Assembly: GCF_947331435.1 (NCBI RefSeq)
Contig: NZ_CAMZOF010000013.1
Location: forward strand, 62,001-126,000
DNA from: Pelagibius sp. Alg239-R121
Lineage (GTDB): Bacteria; Pseudomonadota; Alphaproteobacteria; Kiloniellales; Kiloniellaceae
Length of the DNA stretch: 64,000 nucleotides
Direction: 5' to 3'
A program made the position numbers and the translations under genes. The notes under the pieces are model-generated. The model searched no databases. It saw only the letters and a program-made list of their open reading frames with translations, and had not been told where the DNA came from. The stretch's first letter is position 1, and each line of letters starts with the position of its first letter. Below, in pieces: positions 30,514 to 39,678 of the stretch.

Positions 30514-32031
30514 CTATTCGTCGTTGTTTTGCGGGTCGTCGCGCCGCTGTGTTTGCAGGCTGTTCAGCAAGCGTTGACGCCGAAAGGACCAGCTCCGCCA
30601 GTTATCCGTTGCCTCAAGAAGATCGCGTTCGAGGACCTTGACGAGGTGCTCTGCCAGGCGGCGGTTTGGGTTGCGGAACGACGTTTCCCGCAGATAGAGC
30701 TGCAGCGCCGGCAGTGCCTCCGGCCCGATCTGTTCGATGTAACCCAAGTCCACCCGCTGGCCGGCCCCGCCCAGCTCCTCGCTGTTTCTCACGTTGAAGT
30801 CCGCGACGATCCCGCCGAAGTTCAGGAAACTGCATATGCCGAGCACTGCAAGCAGGCAGACTGCATTGGCATTGGCCAGCCAGGTTTCCGACCTTGCACG
30901 CGCAATTCTATAGATAATCAAGGCGAGGCCCGAGGCGACCAGTCCCATCCAGATCAACGCCGCGACCCGCAAATAGGTCAGACCGTAGACCTCGACGTAG
31001 TTCAAAGTGCGCCATATCGAATTGACGGTCAGGAAGATGTTCTGTCCTATCCAGAGATAGACGAGGTAACGGATTGCTTTTGACTTTTGAGCCGCGCCGC
31101 CATCGCGGAATGCAATCACGGTGAAGGCGCCCGCCAGCAGGGCGGTCGCGATCAGCGGATAGGCGCCGCGATGGGCGTAGCCGGCGTAACTCAATCCTTC
31201 GGGCAAAGCAGAACCGGACCAGAGATAAGTGATGTCCGTGAAAGTCTGGGCGAGGAAGATCAGGTTGAACAGGACCAGGGATCTGAAGACCGCTTCTGCG
31301 GAAAAGAAATGCTCGATCCCGTACGACAATGCTGCGCGCTTTGGAGCGATTGGCGGCTGAACGGCCGCCTGGATCTTGGACAGGCGCGGCCGAAGAAAGG
31401 CCCAGAAAAGGATCAGGCTGACGAGCCAGAAAACATGACGCAGGGGATGAAGGAGAGAAATGAACCACCACCAGTCCATTTCCGGAAACCAGGAGTCGAT
31501 GACGGGGTTGGCCTGGACCAGAAACAGCGAGAAGACCGCACCTAGTACGATTGGCAGGACCCAGCCGCGAACCTGGGTTTTGAAAAAGCAGGGCCTGGGG
31601 CGATGACGTTTGACACGGCGAAGGCGGTAAGCGTCCTCCACGATGCGATAGGGGAGCTGGATGACGGATGCGTACAGCCGCTTGACCCAGGCGGCTGCCG
31701 ACTCGGGCCAGGCATGGTTCGGCGGCAAGGCCAGCGCAACCGCACCTGCGATCACCAGGCTGCCCGCGAGAAGACCGGGAGCCTCGACGAACGCCAATGT
31801 CATCAACAGCGATGCCGTGATGATCACCTTGCCCTGAAAGCCGCGAAGCCAGGTGCCGTTGTGGAGCACAAGCAGCGGCAGGAACAGCCAGGTGAAGACT
31901 GCCAGGTTCCAGCCGATGGTCCGGTCATAAAGCAAGAAGTCTGAAGCGAAGGCCAGTGCCAGGGCCGTACCGATTTTCGCCGTGACGGATTGCCGGGCCT
32001 TGGCCGCCAGGTTTACGAGATGAAATGACAT
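30514..32031 (-). CDS. Polytopic membrane protein, DUF4173/DUF4153-like
   Basis: 505 aa with about 11 or more hydrophobic segments. The stretch GLSYAGYAHRGAYPLIATALLAGAFTVI and ITYLW upstream are characteristic of the DUF4173 group. The C-terminal ~100 residues are soluble and probably cytoplasmic. No function is known for the family. It lies 229 bp upstream of lemA on the same strand, so operon membership is uncertain. Confidence 0.75.
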   Translation of the reverse strand: MSFHLVNLAAKARQSVTAKIGTALALAFASDFLLYDRTIGWNLAVFTWLFLPLLVLHNGTWLRGFQGKVIITASLLMTLAFVEAPGLLAGSLVIAGAVALALPPNHAWPESAAAWVKRLYASVIQLPYRIVEDAYRLRRVKRHRPRPCFFKTQVRGWVLPIVLGAVFSLFLVQANPVIDSWFPEMDWWWFISLLHPLRHVFWLVSLILFWAFLRPRLSKIQAAVQPPIAPKRAALSYGIEHFFSAEAVFRSLVLFNLIFLAQTFTDITYLWSGSALPEGLSYAGYAHRGAYPLIATALLAGAFTVIAFRDGGAAQKSKAIRYLVYLWIGQNIFLTVNSIWRTLNYVEVYGLTYLRVAALIWMGLVASGLALIIYRIARARSETWLANANAVCLLAVLGICSFLNFGGIVADFNVRNSEELGGAGQRVDLGYIEQIGPEALPALQLYLRETSFRNPNRRLAEHLVKVLERDLLEATDNWRSWSFRRQRLLNSLQTQRRDDPQNNDE

Positions 32032-32249
32032 TTGAGCTGTGTCCCCTGCTTACTCACGTCTGCCGCTGCGGCGACCGCACCGAAGGGCGGGGATGGGGCG
32101 CGAAGAATCGGCTGCGCCTAGGCTGCATCGGGCGAGGGCCAGTGGGAGGGAATTAAGCGGCAATTCCGGGGTCGGATTACGTCATTACCGCGGACAATTC
32201 AGGCAAGGATGGGATGGCGCGGGGGCGAAATGAGCGGTGGCGCGTCGTT

Positions 32250-32975
32250 TTAGCTGCTGCTGAAGCGGCCCCAGAGCTGATAGCGGTCGCCAGGATGGAT
32301 CAGGCGGGCGAAGGTGACGCTTTTGTCGCCGGACCAGGTGCGCCGTTTGAGCAGCAGGCATGGAGACTGCGGTGTGATCGACAGCAGGCGGGCAGTCTCG
32401 GCATCGGGTTGGATCGCCTGGATCACGTGTTCGGCTTCGCTCAAGGGCGCGGCCTTGACCAGATATTCGTAGGGCGTGATGCTGCGAAAATCCTGATTCA
32501 GATAGTCCGGAGCGGCCGCTGGATTGACATAGCGGTCTTCGAGCTGGACCGGGCGGCCATCCTCATAGTGCACGATCAAGGAGTGAAAAATCTCGCTGCC
32601 TTCTTCCAGTCCCAAAAAGCCTGCCTCGGTGCTGCCGCTGGTTTCGGCGCGCAGCATATAAATCTCCGACCGATGTTCGTGTCCCCGCTCGCGGATCTCG
32701 TCGGCGATGTTGCGGATGTCCAAAACGGCGGACTGTGGCCGGCTCTCGGCGACGAAGGTTCCGGCGCCCTGGGTGCGGGTCAGCCAGCCCTCGGATGTCA
32801 GTTCCCGCAGGGCGCGGTTGACGGTCATGCGCGAGAAGCCGAGCGTGCGGGTCAGCTCGTTTTCCGACGGCACGCGCTCGCCTTCGGGCCAGTCCCCCTT
32901 GAGAACGCGCTTTAGGATGTAGTCTTTAACCTGTTGATAAGCAGGCAGGTTATTATCGTCCTGAGAAAGAGTCAT
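32250..32975 (-). CDS. hutC: Histidine utilization repressor
   Basis: 241 aa from the ATG at 32975; the longer frame to 33149 would run through the operator at 33073. N-terminal GntR winged helix (PAYQQVKDYILKRVLKGDWPEGERVPSENELTRTLGFSRMTVNRALREL) and C-terminal UTRA/HutC effector domain ending HPGDRYQLWGRFSS, as in HutC. HutC represses hut genes and is released by urocanate. It is divergent from hutG; the palindrome between them suggests autoregulation. Confidence 0.95.
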   Translation of the reverse strand: MTLSQDDNNLPAYQQVKDYILKRVLKGDWPEGERVPSENELTRTLGFSRMTVNRALRELTSEGWLTRTQGAGTFVAESRPQSAVLDIRNIADEIRERGHEHRSEIYMLRAETSGSTEAGFLGLEEGSEIFHSLIVHYEDGRPVQLEDRYVNPAAAPDYLNQDFRSITPYEYLVKAAPLSEAEHVIQAIQPDAETARLLSITPQSPCLLLKRRTWSGDKSVTFARLIHPGDRYQLWGRFSSS

Positions 32976-33072
32976 GCGGCCCGTTCCGATCGTCTCCAGG
33001 CCCGTCAAATCATGCCGCCGTGCAATGACTTCGTGCCGAAGTCGTCGCGACGGCGTAATCGCAGACCGCCTG

Positions 33073-33086
33073 CTTGTATAGACAAG
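33073..33086. promoter_or_regulatory. HutC-type operator between hutC and hutG
   Basis: Imperfect palindrome CTTGTATAGACAAG, one base off the core shared by the hutU and livK sites. Position fits control of both divergent genes. Confidence 0.75.
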
Positions 33087-33170
33087 TGAGGCCAGTCTGA
33101 CCAGCATGCCTTGCCAGATCGGCGAGGAAGAGGCATTTCTGTAGGGCAAGTATCATTTTACGAGAATCCG

Positions 33171-33965
33171 ATGGAGCCCTTTGTCTTTACGCCGGGAAAC
33201 GTGCCGGTTCTGCTGTCGATGCCGCACAGTGGCGTGTTCATACCGCCCAAGCTGCAGACGCGCATGACGCCGGCGGCATTGGAGGTGCCGGATACCGATT
33301 GGCATCTGCCCCAGCTTTACGATTTTTTAGACGACCTGGGCATCGCAGCCATTCGCGCAACGCATTCGCGCTACGTCATCGATTTGAACCGCGATCCCAG
33401 CGGACAACCGCTCTATCCGGGCGCGAACAACACGGAGCTGTGCCCCACCACAAGTTTTTCAGAGGCGCCTTTGTACCGGCCCGGCGAACAGCCTGACGAA
33501 GCGGAAATCGATGCCCGCCGGGCAGCGGTCTGGCAGCCTTATCACGACCGTATCGCCACTGAGCTTGCGGCCATCCGGGAACGGCATGGTGTTGCGGTGC
33601 TCTGGGACGCGCACTCGATCCGCAGCGAGGTGCCGCGTTTCTTCGAAGGCCGCCTGACCGATCTGAACCTGGGAAGCGGCGGCGGCGTGACCGCGGCTCC
33701 CGAGCTGCTGCGGCGGCTCGGCGATATTGCGCAGGTGACAGCCGACTACAGCTTCGTCATCGACGGACGCTTCAAGGGCGGCTACATCACCAGACACTAC
33801 GGCGACCCGGCGAACAACGTCCATGCCATCCAGCTGGAACAGTCCTGGGCAACCTATATGAACGAAGACCCGCCGTTTGGCTTCCGCGAGGACCTGGCAA
33901 CCGGCGTTCGCCCGGTACTGCGGCGGTTTCTCGAGAGTGTCGCGGCCTGGGCGCGAGACGCCTGA
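33171..33965 (+). CDS. hutG: N-formylglutamate deformylase
   Basis: 264 aa from the ATG at 33171. FGase family: SMPHSGVFIP near the N-terminus, WDAHSIRSEVPRFFEGRLTDLNLG in the middle, and VIDGRFKGGYITRHYG. It hydrolyses N-formylglutamate to glutamate and formate, the final step of the five-step histidine route. That route needs HutF, HutI and HutH, not in the window. Convergent with the SHMT-like gene, 7 bp apart. Confidence 0.95.
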   Translation: MEPFVFTPGNVPVLLSMPHSGVFIPPKLQTRMTPAALEVPDTDWHLPQLYDFLDDLGIAAIRATHSRYVIDLNRDPSGQPLYPGANNTELCPTTSFSEAPLYRPGEQPDEAEIDARRAAVWQPYHDRIATELAAIRERHGVAVLWDAHSIRSEVPRFFEGRLTDLNLGSGGGVTAAPELLRRLGDIAQVTADYSFVIDGRFKGGYITRHYGDPANNVHAIQLEQSWATYMNEDPPFGFREDLATGVRPVLRRFLESVAAWARDA

Positions 33966-33972
33966 GTTCCAG

Positions 33973-35295
33973 CTAATCCCGGATGAAATGTAGCTTGCTG
34001 AAACCTCGGCGAAACGCCGTGACTTCGCTTGCCACATCCTCGGCCCGTTCCTCCGTCAAGGCCCGCGCGATAAAACCGGCGAGTTCCGGCATGTCCTTCG
34101 CGGTCATGCCCCAGCGCACGATCTCCGGCGTGCCGAACCGCAGGCCGTTCATATCGCCGGTAACCGCTTCGATCGGCAGTCCGATGCCGCAGGTCAGGAT
34201 GTTGGCCCGGCGCAGCCGCTTGGCCGCAGCCTGACCGCCGCCGAACCGGGCGGCTTCGATGGCGAACTGATGGGATGTGGTCATCCCCCGCGCTGTCGAG
34301 AACAGCGGTAAGCCTTTCTCGGCGAGCGCTTCGGCGAGAGCCGTGGCGGTCTCGACCATGGCGGCGGCGTAAGCCTGGCCGTGTTCCCGCCAGTCCAGCA
34401 GGCTGATGGCGAGGGCCGCCGATTTCGCGGCATCGAAGTTCGCGGTCAGGCCGGGGAAGGCAATGGCATCAAGCCGTTCCGCCAGGGCTGCATCGTTGGT
34501 GACGATCAAGCCACCTGCCGGTCCGCCCAGCGATTTATAGGTGCTCATGGTCATGATATGCGCGCCCTCGGCGAGAGGGTTCGCCCAGGCGCGGCCTGCA
34601 ATCATGCCGCAGAGATGGGCGGCGTCGAACAGCAGATGGGCGCCGACTTCGTCCGCGATCGCGCGCACCTCGGCGATCGGATGAGGCAGCAGGTTGAGGC
34701 TGCCGCCAAGGGTGATCAGCTTCGGTTTGACCCGCTGCGCCAGACTGCGCAGCGCCTCGACATCGACGCTGTAGCCTGCCGCATCGACCGGCGCGGTGTG
34801 GATCTCTACGCCATAAAGGCCGGCGGCGCCTGCACCGTGGTGGGTGACGTGCCCGCCGATCTCTGCGGGTGGCACGATGATCGCGTCGCCGGGTTGGCAG
34901 GTTGCCATGAAGCTATAGAGGTTGGAGAGCGCACCGGAGGCAACGCGGATTTCCGCGTAGCGTGCGTCGAAGATTTCCGCAGCCAGTTCGGCGGCGATGA
35001 CTTCGATCTTCTCGATGGCTTCCAGGCCCATCTCGTACTTGTCGCCCGGGTAGCCGAGGGACGGGCGTGATCCGAGGCCCTGTCCCAGCGCCGCTTCCGC
35101 CTTGGGGTTCATCACATTGGTCGCGGGATTGAGGTTGATGCAGTCGCGTTCGTGGATCGTCCGGTTTTCCAGCATCAGGCTGTCGACACGGGCTTCGATC
35201 GCCTCTGAATCCGTACCGGCGGTTTCCACGGCGATGGATTGGATGTAGCGCTCGGCGTCCGCAGGCACCCAGTTTCGGTGGTTCAGGTTCGGCAT
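33973..35295 (-). CDS. SHMT-family PLP enzyme, divergent paralogue
   Basis: 440 aa from the ATG at 35295. SHMT features: CINLNPATNVMNPKAEAALG, GYPGDKY, FDAAHLCGMIAG (D224, H227) and the PLP lysine K254 in MSTYKSLGGPAGG. Housekeeping GlyA reads TTHKTLRGPRGG at that place; here Tyr replaces His and the following residues differ, so a different amino-acid substrate (aldol or other hydroxyalkyl transfer) is plausible. It is divergent from a LysR regulator 130 bp away, which suggests inducible catabolic use, not one-carbon housekeeping. Confidence 0.85.
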   Translation of the reverse strand: MPNLNHRNWVPADAERYIQSIAVETAGTDSEAIEARVDSLMLENRTIHERDCINLNPATNVMNPKAEAALGQGLGSRPSLGYPGDKYEMGLEAIEKIEVIAAELAAEIFDARYAEIRVASGALSNLYSFMATCQPGDAIIVPPAEIGGHVTHHGAGAAGLYGVEIHTAPVDAAGYSVDVEALRSLAQRVKPKLITLGGSLNLLPHPIAEVRAIADEVGAHLLFDAAHLCGMIAGRAWANPLAEGAHIMTMSTYKSLGGPAGGLIVTNDAALAERLDAIAFPGLTANFDAAKSAALAISLLDWREHGQAYAAAMVETATALAEALAEKGLPLFSTARGMTTSHQFAIEAARFGGGQAAAKRLRRANILTCGIGLPIEAVTGDMNGLRFGTPEIVRWGMTAKDMPELAGFIARALTEERAEDVASEVTAFRRGFSKLHFIRD

Positions 35296-35425
35296 GTTCG
35301 TCTCTCTGTAGATGCTGTGCGGGCAGTGATGCCCGGGAATTCGATGAGAAGAAGGATGCAGCGCTGGTGGCGTCTGGGCAAACCAGTTATCGTCGAGACT
35401 AGGCATAGAAAAATTGAGTCTTATC

Positions 35426-36325
35426 ATGGCTGTCGATCCCCCCAGACCCAGAGCGATTCCCCTGAAGGCCCTGCGGGCTTTCGAGGCGGCGGCCCGCCAC
35501 GAGAGCTTCGTTCTGGCTGGCGAAGAGCTCGCCGTTACGCCGGGCGCCATTGCGCAACAGGTCAAGCTGTTGGAGGAATGGGCCGGTTGCCGGTTGTTCG
35601 AGCGCAAAGCGCAGGGTGTCAGTTTGAGCGAGCCGGGGCATGCGGCTTTGCCTGCTCTGAAGGCGGCCTTCGATGCGTTGGGTGCGGCAGCGCAGGATCT
35701 GCGTCGGGCGGGGATGCCGGGTTCGATCCGTATTGCGGCGCTGCCGTCCGTGGCGCAGCTGTGGCTATCCCCACGCCTGCCTGCTTTGCGGGCGGCCTTT
35801 CCGGAGCTGCTGGTGTCCGTGACCGCCCTGGAGCCGCCGCCGAACCTGCTGCGCGAATCCTTCGATCTGGCGCTGTTTTTTCTGAACCAGATGCCGCAAG
35901 ACGTCGAGTGCAGCGTGCTGTCCGAAGACCGCCTCTTTCCCGTCTGCACGCCGGAGCTTGCACAGAAGTTGAAGCGGGCGGGGACGCCATCCCACGACGT
36001 TCTGCTGCATGACGAGACCTGGCGCGACGACTGGCCGGAATGGCTGCGTGCCGCACGGGCACACAGCGGTAAACACCGCCATGCCAGTGACGGCCGCAGC
36101 GGTCCGGTTTTCTCGCTCTACAGTCTCGCGGTCCAGGCCGCGGTCGACGGAGCCGGCCTGCTGATCGGCCATCAGCCGCTGGTCGAATCCGCGCTGGCAC
36201 GCGGGCGTCTGGTCCAGGCTTTCAACTTTTCCCTCCCCAGCGATAAACCGCTCTGCGCGCTCTATCCCAAGGACAGTGCCGAGAGCGGTCTGTGCAAACA
36301 GGTGGTCGATTGGTTGAAGTCGTAA
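35426..36325 (+). CDS. LysR-family (GcvA-like) regulator
   Basis: 299 aa from the ATG at 35426 (an in-frame TTG at 35414 is less likely). N-terminal LysR helix-turn-helix (PLKALRAFEAAARHESFVLAGEELAVTPGAIAQQVKLLE), then a ligand-binding domain. The GcvA-like group controls amino-acid-related genes. It is divergent from the SHMT-like gene, its probable target. Confidence 0.92.
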   Translation: MAVDPPRPRAIPLKALRAFEAAARHESFVLAGEELAVTPGAIAQQVKLLEEWAGCRLFERKAQGVSLSEPGHAALPALKAAFDALGAAAQDLRRAGMPGSIRIAALPSVAQLWLSPRLPALRAAFPELLVSVTALEPPPNLLRESFDLALFFLNQMPQDVECSVLSEDRLFPVCTPELAQKLKRAGTPSHDVLLHDETWRDDWPEWLRAARAHSGKHRHASDGRSGPVFSLYSLAVQAAVDGAGLLIGHQPLVESALARGRLVQAFNFSLPSDKPLCALYPKDSAESGLCKQVVDWLKS

Positions 36326-36381
36326 GGGGAAGATCTTCCAGGAAGTCCGCCTGCTGCGGCGTGGCTGATCTGCAGAGGCGT

Positions 36382-36828
36382 TTAGGGCCTGCGAATTTCC
36401 ATACCCGTTTTGCGTTCTGCACTGAAGCCGAGCGACCCGTAGAAGGCGACCGTGTTATCCCGCTGCTTTCCCGTCATCAGCATGACCTTGTAGCAGCCGG
36501 CTTCCCAGGCTTGCTCGATGGCATAGTTCATCACGGCTTTGCCTGCACCGCGCCCGCGGCAGGCGGTATCGGTCACCACGTTCTCAATCACGGCGTAAGA
36601 GGCCAGATTGCGGGTAAGGTTTGGAACGATCACCAGGGTGCAGGTCGAAACCGCGTGCCCATCCTCCAAGGCGATGAGAATCCGCGTCATAGGATTCTCC
36701 AACATTTGCAACAACACTCCGTCCGCCGTTTCCCGGTCGGGTAGCGGATCCGCTGGATTGAGCTGCTGATACAATCTCAGTAACTCGCTCAGGTCCGATT
36801 GTTGCGCCGGGCGAATGCTTATTGCCAT
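36382..36828 (-). CDS. GNAT acetyltransferase
   Basis: 148 aa, single GNAT domain: motif A (VTDTACRGRGAGKAVMNYAIEQAWE) for acetyl-CoA binding, followed by CYKVMLMTGKQRDNTVAFYGSLGFS. Substrate unknown. Stands alone. Confidence 0.9.
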   Translation of the reverse strand: MAISIRPAQQSDLSELLRLYQQLNPADPLPDRETADGVLLQMLENPMTRILIALEDGHAVSTCTLVIVPNLTRNLASYAVIENVVTDTACRGRGAGKAVMNYAIEQAWEAGCYKVMLMTGKQRDNTVAFYGSLGFSAERKTGMEIRRP

Positions 36829-36966
36829 CGATGTGTGTCCTCTTAACAGGCCGCGTCCTTAGACAGATAACTTGTCATATCAGGGTGCATTGCCGTGAAG
36901 ATCCGGCCAATGTCGACAGGCGCATTAAACAAATGAAATCTTGCGAACGACGTGTTTCACAAGGTT

Positions 36967-37983
36967 TCAGCAGCTCACTTTCATGGGTCTCGCAATCTTG
37001 AGAGATAGCAAAAAAATGAGCACGTATGGCCAGAAATAGAGCGACAACATACCCAGAACCGTGGAGGATTTCTGCTTTTCCTCTGTAATATTCGAGCTGA
37101 TCGCGCTTTTCCCCTCGTCAAACGCTTTCTTTGTTTTGTGGACCGCTGATTCCAGTTTCGCGCGCTCTTCATTGGTGCTTGCGGCATCTTGAAAGTCGGT
37201 CAGGGCCCGAACTATTTCGCTCAACTCGAAGCTGTTCGAACCAATGACTATTGTGCCACTGCCATAGTTCCTGAAAGCATCGGCATTTTTCATGATGTGT
37301 TCGAGATTTATTTGTTGAGATATCTGCAAGTTTCTCTCGACTCCCAAAGCTTGAGTGGCTTTATCGCAGGCTTGTGAGTCAAGCTCTCGCTGTATCTGTT
37401 GCTGAAATATTTCTTGCCGGGTTTGGGTGTCGTCGAGCTGGACCTGAAAGACCATTGCTCTTCCACAAGCTGCGGCATCTTCAGGGCTCAAACGGGTTGT
37501 TGCATTAACTTCGACTCGTCGTGCTTCTCTCAAGAATGCATTCGTGTTTTCTGACACAATGCTGAGTAATTTCTGCATTTGGGAAACAGTCAATTCGAAA
37601 TTTTCCAGTTGGTCCAATGCTTCTATATGAGATTTGCCAATCGACTTTAGGGCGGTAGTTTGTTCGAGCTCAAATCTCTCGATGCTTTGATGTGCGAAAA
37701 AGACCAGCACACCAATTATGCCAGCGCTATAGTAAAGCGCGTCCACTGCTTCTTTGTGGAAAAATTTGGATTTCAGCGAAAAACGAAAAGCAATTATGAC
37801 GCTTACAAGCGCGGCGCCGGAAATGTAATAGGGACTCGACTCAAACGCGGTATGGCCGATGACAGCAGTGATTGCGATGCAAAGAAAGTATCCACCGCAA
37901 TACAACAGTCCTTGGCAGAAGGTAGTGTTTTCTCCAGGAACTTCGGCGGTTTGAGACTCGGATTGTTTGATGCCAGAGAACAT
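36967..37983 (-). CDS. Unrecognised membrane protein with coiled-coil middle
   Basis: 338 aa, not recognised. About three hydrophobic segments in residues 25-100, a long helical, Glu/Gln-rich segment (~105-300) likely to form a coiled coil, and a last membrane segment (~308-330). The middle would lie on one side of the membrane, like a sensor or scaffold without a catalytic domain. Codon use is visibly more AT-rich than its neighbours, hinting at transfer. No operon partner. Confidence 0.6.
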   Translation of the reverse strand: MFSGIKQSESQTAEVPGENTTFCQGLLYCGGYFLCIAITAVIGHTAFESSPYYISGAALVSVIIAFRFSLKSKFFHKEAVDALYYSAGIIGVLVFFAHQSIERFELEQTTALKSIGKSHIEALDQLENFELTVSQMQKLLSIVSENTNAFLREARRVEVNATTRLSPEDAAACGRAMVFQVQLDDTQTRQEIFQQQIQRELDSQACDKATQALGVERNLQISQQINLEHIMKNADAFRNYGSGTIVIGSNSFELSEIVRALTDFQDAASTNEERAKLESAVHKTKKAFDEGKSAISSNITEEKQKSSTVLGMLSLYFWPYVLIFLLSLKIARPMKVSC

Positions 37984-38483
37984 TGGTCATTACCTATTGA
38001 GGCGGCCCGTTAGAGCTTTTTCGCAAGAGTCTGATCGGTCAATGAAAGGGCGTTCGCGTTTTTGACTGTCTCCATTAGAAGCGGTCGTGCGCTATGAACG
38101 CTCGTCTCGGCAATGCTGCTCATTGCGAACGGTGGCGATGCTGTTTAATACCAACGCTCCTTGGTACAACAGCTCCGTCAAGTCGTGCGTCCTGATAGGA
38201 CCGGGCGTACATGAAAGTACGCAGGCTGATATCTTTCTAAGTCGTCGAGCCGCCATATTACACTGCATGATGTTATCGCGCGCCTTTTTATCGATCGTAT
38301 CTCTCCCCATATGGAAATAGGTATTGGGTTTTCTTGCGGCTTTTCTTGGGCCGCCGGAACCCAACACTGCGGGTAGGTTGCGAAGCGGTCATGTGTACGG
38401 TCCAGGCTGCTTTGAACGGAGCTTATCAGACGTGATCTCGAGTGCTGGTTCGAAATGAAAAGAAACTCAGGAGCAGACTCGCC
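37984..38483. other. Intergenic stretch with a short palindrome
   Basis: 500 bp without a credible gene. A palindrome ACCAACGCTCCTTGGT lies at 38152-38167, related to the one near 27.7 kb. A 91-codon minus-strand frame (38092-38367) shows no family features. Confidence 0.45.
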
Positions 38484-38672
38484 ATGCGTTCACTACTGAT
38501 CATCACTTGCCTTGCCATTCCCCTTACCGCCTGTGAAACCACGGCGCAGAAAGTCTGCCGCGGCGAGCGGGGCCTGGAGCCCGGTAGCCAGGCCTATGCC
38601 GATTGCGAGAAGGCGGAGTACGACAAGATCGCCTGGCGCATACGCCGGACACAGAACATCGGAAACAAATAG
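38484..38672 (+). CDS. Small putative lipoprotein
   Basis: 62 aa from the ATG at 38484, with CAGGAGC upstream. The signal sequence ends in lipobox PLTAC. The mature part is short, charged, with two Cys (QKVCRG, YADCEK). Similar entericidin-size lipoproteins are common; function unknown. Confidence 0.6.
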   Translation: MRSLLIITCLAIPLTACETTAQKVCRGERGLEPGSQAYADCEKAEYDKIAWRIRRTQNIGNK

Positions 38673-38684
38673 AGTAAAACCCCG

Positions 38685-39569
38685 CTAACGGGTTCGCTCG
38701 TCTTGCTCACGCCGTGATGAAGCGGTGGCGGTCTGCGTCGTGGCGATTGCCGCCGCTTTTGTGGCAGCCGCGGCCGTCATGCTTTCGGCCGCGCTGATCA
38801 TGGCCTGCTGCTCCATGCGCTGCTCGAACGCCTCCATGATCTTCTCCTTTTCCTCTGACGGCAGATTTGCGAACTGCTCCGGGGTCAGGCCCTTTTCTTT
38901 CAGAAACGCTTCGAAGTAGCGTTCTTCCGGGCTCTTGCTCATGTAGTCGAGAAAGTCCTGCACTGCGTCGCTGGCGGTCGATTTTTCTGCAGTCGATTCT
39001 TCTGGAGTCGGTTGTTCGCTCTGCGCCATCTGCTGAGCAAGAAACGCGGATCTGGCCTGTTTGGTCTTCTGCAGCTGTTCGTAGGCCGGATCCGCCTTCA
39101 TCGCAGCGTAGTCGATGTTCGACTGCGGCTTGGCCAGTCCCTCGTATTGCGATTGGGACAGGGCAGAGGCAGATCTTTCCACCTTCCCGCCCAGAAGCTC
39201 GGCAATCTTTTCCGCACGAGCTTCCGCCAGGACAGGTCCGGTCTTGCCGTTTACGTCTCCGGGCAACTCCCCATGCAACCGGCTGCCAAGGTCGTTGGAG
39301 GTTTTGACGAAGCCATTGTTATCGAGCCTGGCAACGACCTTGCCGTTCAAAGTGACGGTCGCGTAGCTGTTGTAACCCGGGTGTTGCGATGTGTCTGCGC
39401 CACTGCTGAAGCGCAGTTCCAGAAACTTCTGCTGAATTTCGACGAAGTGCTGGAAGGTTTCATTCGACGCTTCGGCAATGTTGATTTTCTTCAGCTTGCT
39501 GGTGTCGATTGCTCTGACATTGGCTGCGCTGAGGTCGAAGCCTGCCGTTTCATGAGTCATCGCCTGCAT
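38685..39569 (-). CDS. Hypothetical protein, helical C-terminus
   Basis: 294 aa (an in-frame ATG at 39560 is an alternative start). No signal peptide or membrane segment. The C-terminal third has SPEERYFEAFLKEKGLTPEQFANLPSEEKEKIMEAFEQRM, a helical motif seen in various alphaproteobacterial hypotheticals, then an Ala/Thr-rich tail. The N-terminal half has YNSYATVTLNGKVVARLDNNG, a beta-rich strand pattern. Not assigned to a family I know. Confidence 0.6.
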   Translation of the reverse strand: MQAMTHETAGFDLSAANVRAIDTSKLKKINIAEASNETFQHFVEIQQKFLELRFSSGADTSQHPGYNSYATVTLNGKVVARLDNNGFVKTSNDLGSRLHGELPGDVNGKTGPVLAEARAEKIAELLGGKVERSASALSQSQYEGLAKPQSNIDYAAMKADPAYEQLQKTKQARSAFLAQQMAQSEQPTPEESTAEKSTASDAVQDFLDYMSKSPEERYFEAFLKEKGLTPEQFANLPSEEKEKIMEAFEQRMEQQAMISAAESMTAAAATKAAAIATTQTATASSRREQDERTR

Positions 39570-39678
39570 CCCTATAGGTTTCGCATTCGCCTTTAGGTAG
39601 CAAAGAATGTGCCAGTACGAGTGGCGCCGGAATCACGATGACTGCACGACCGCATGATACCGAATCCGGTGTTCGCCC

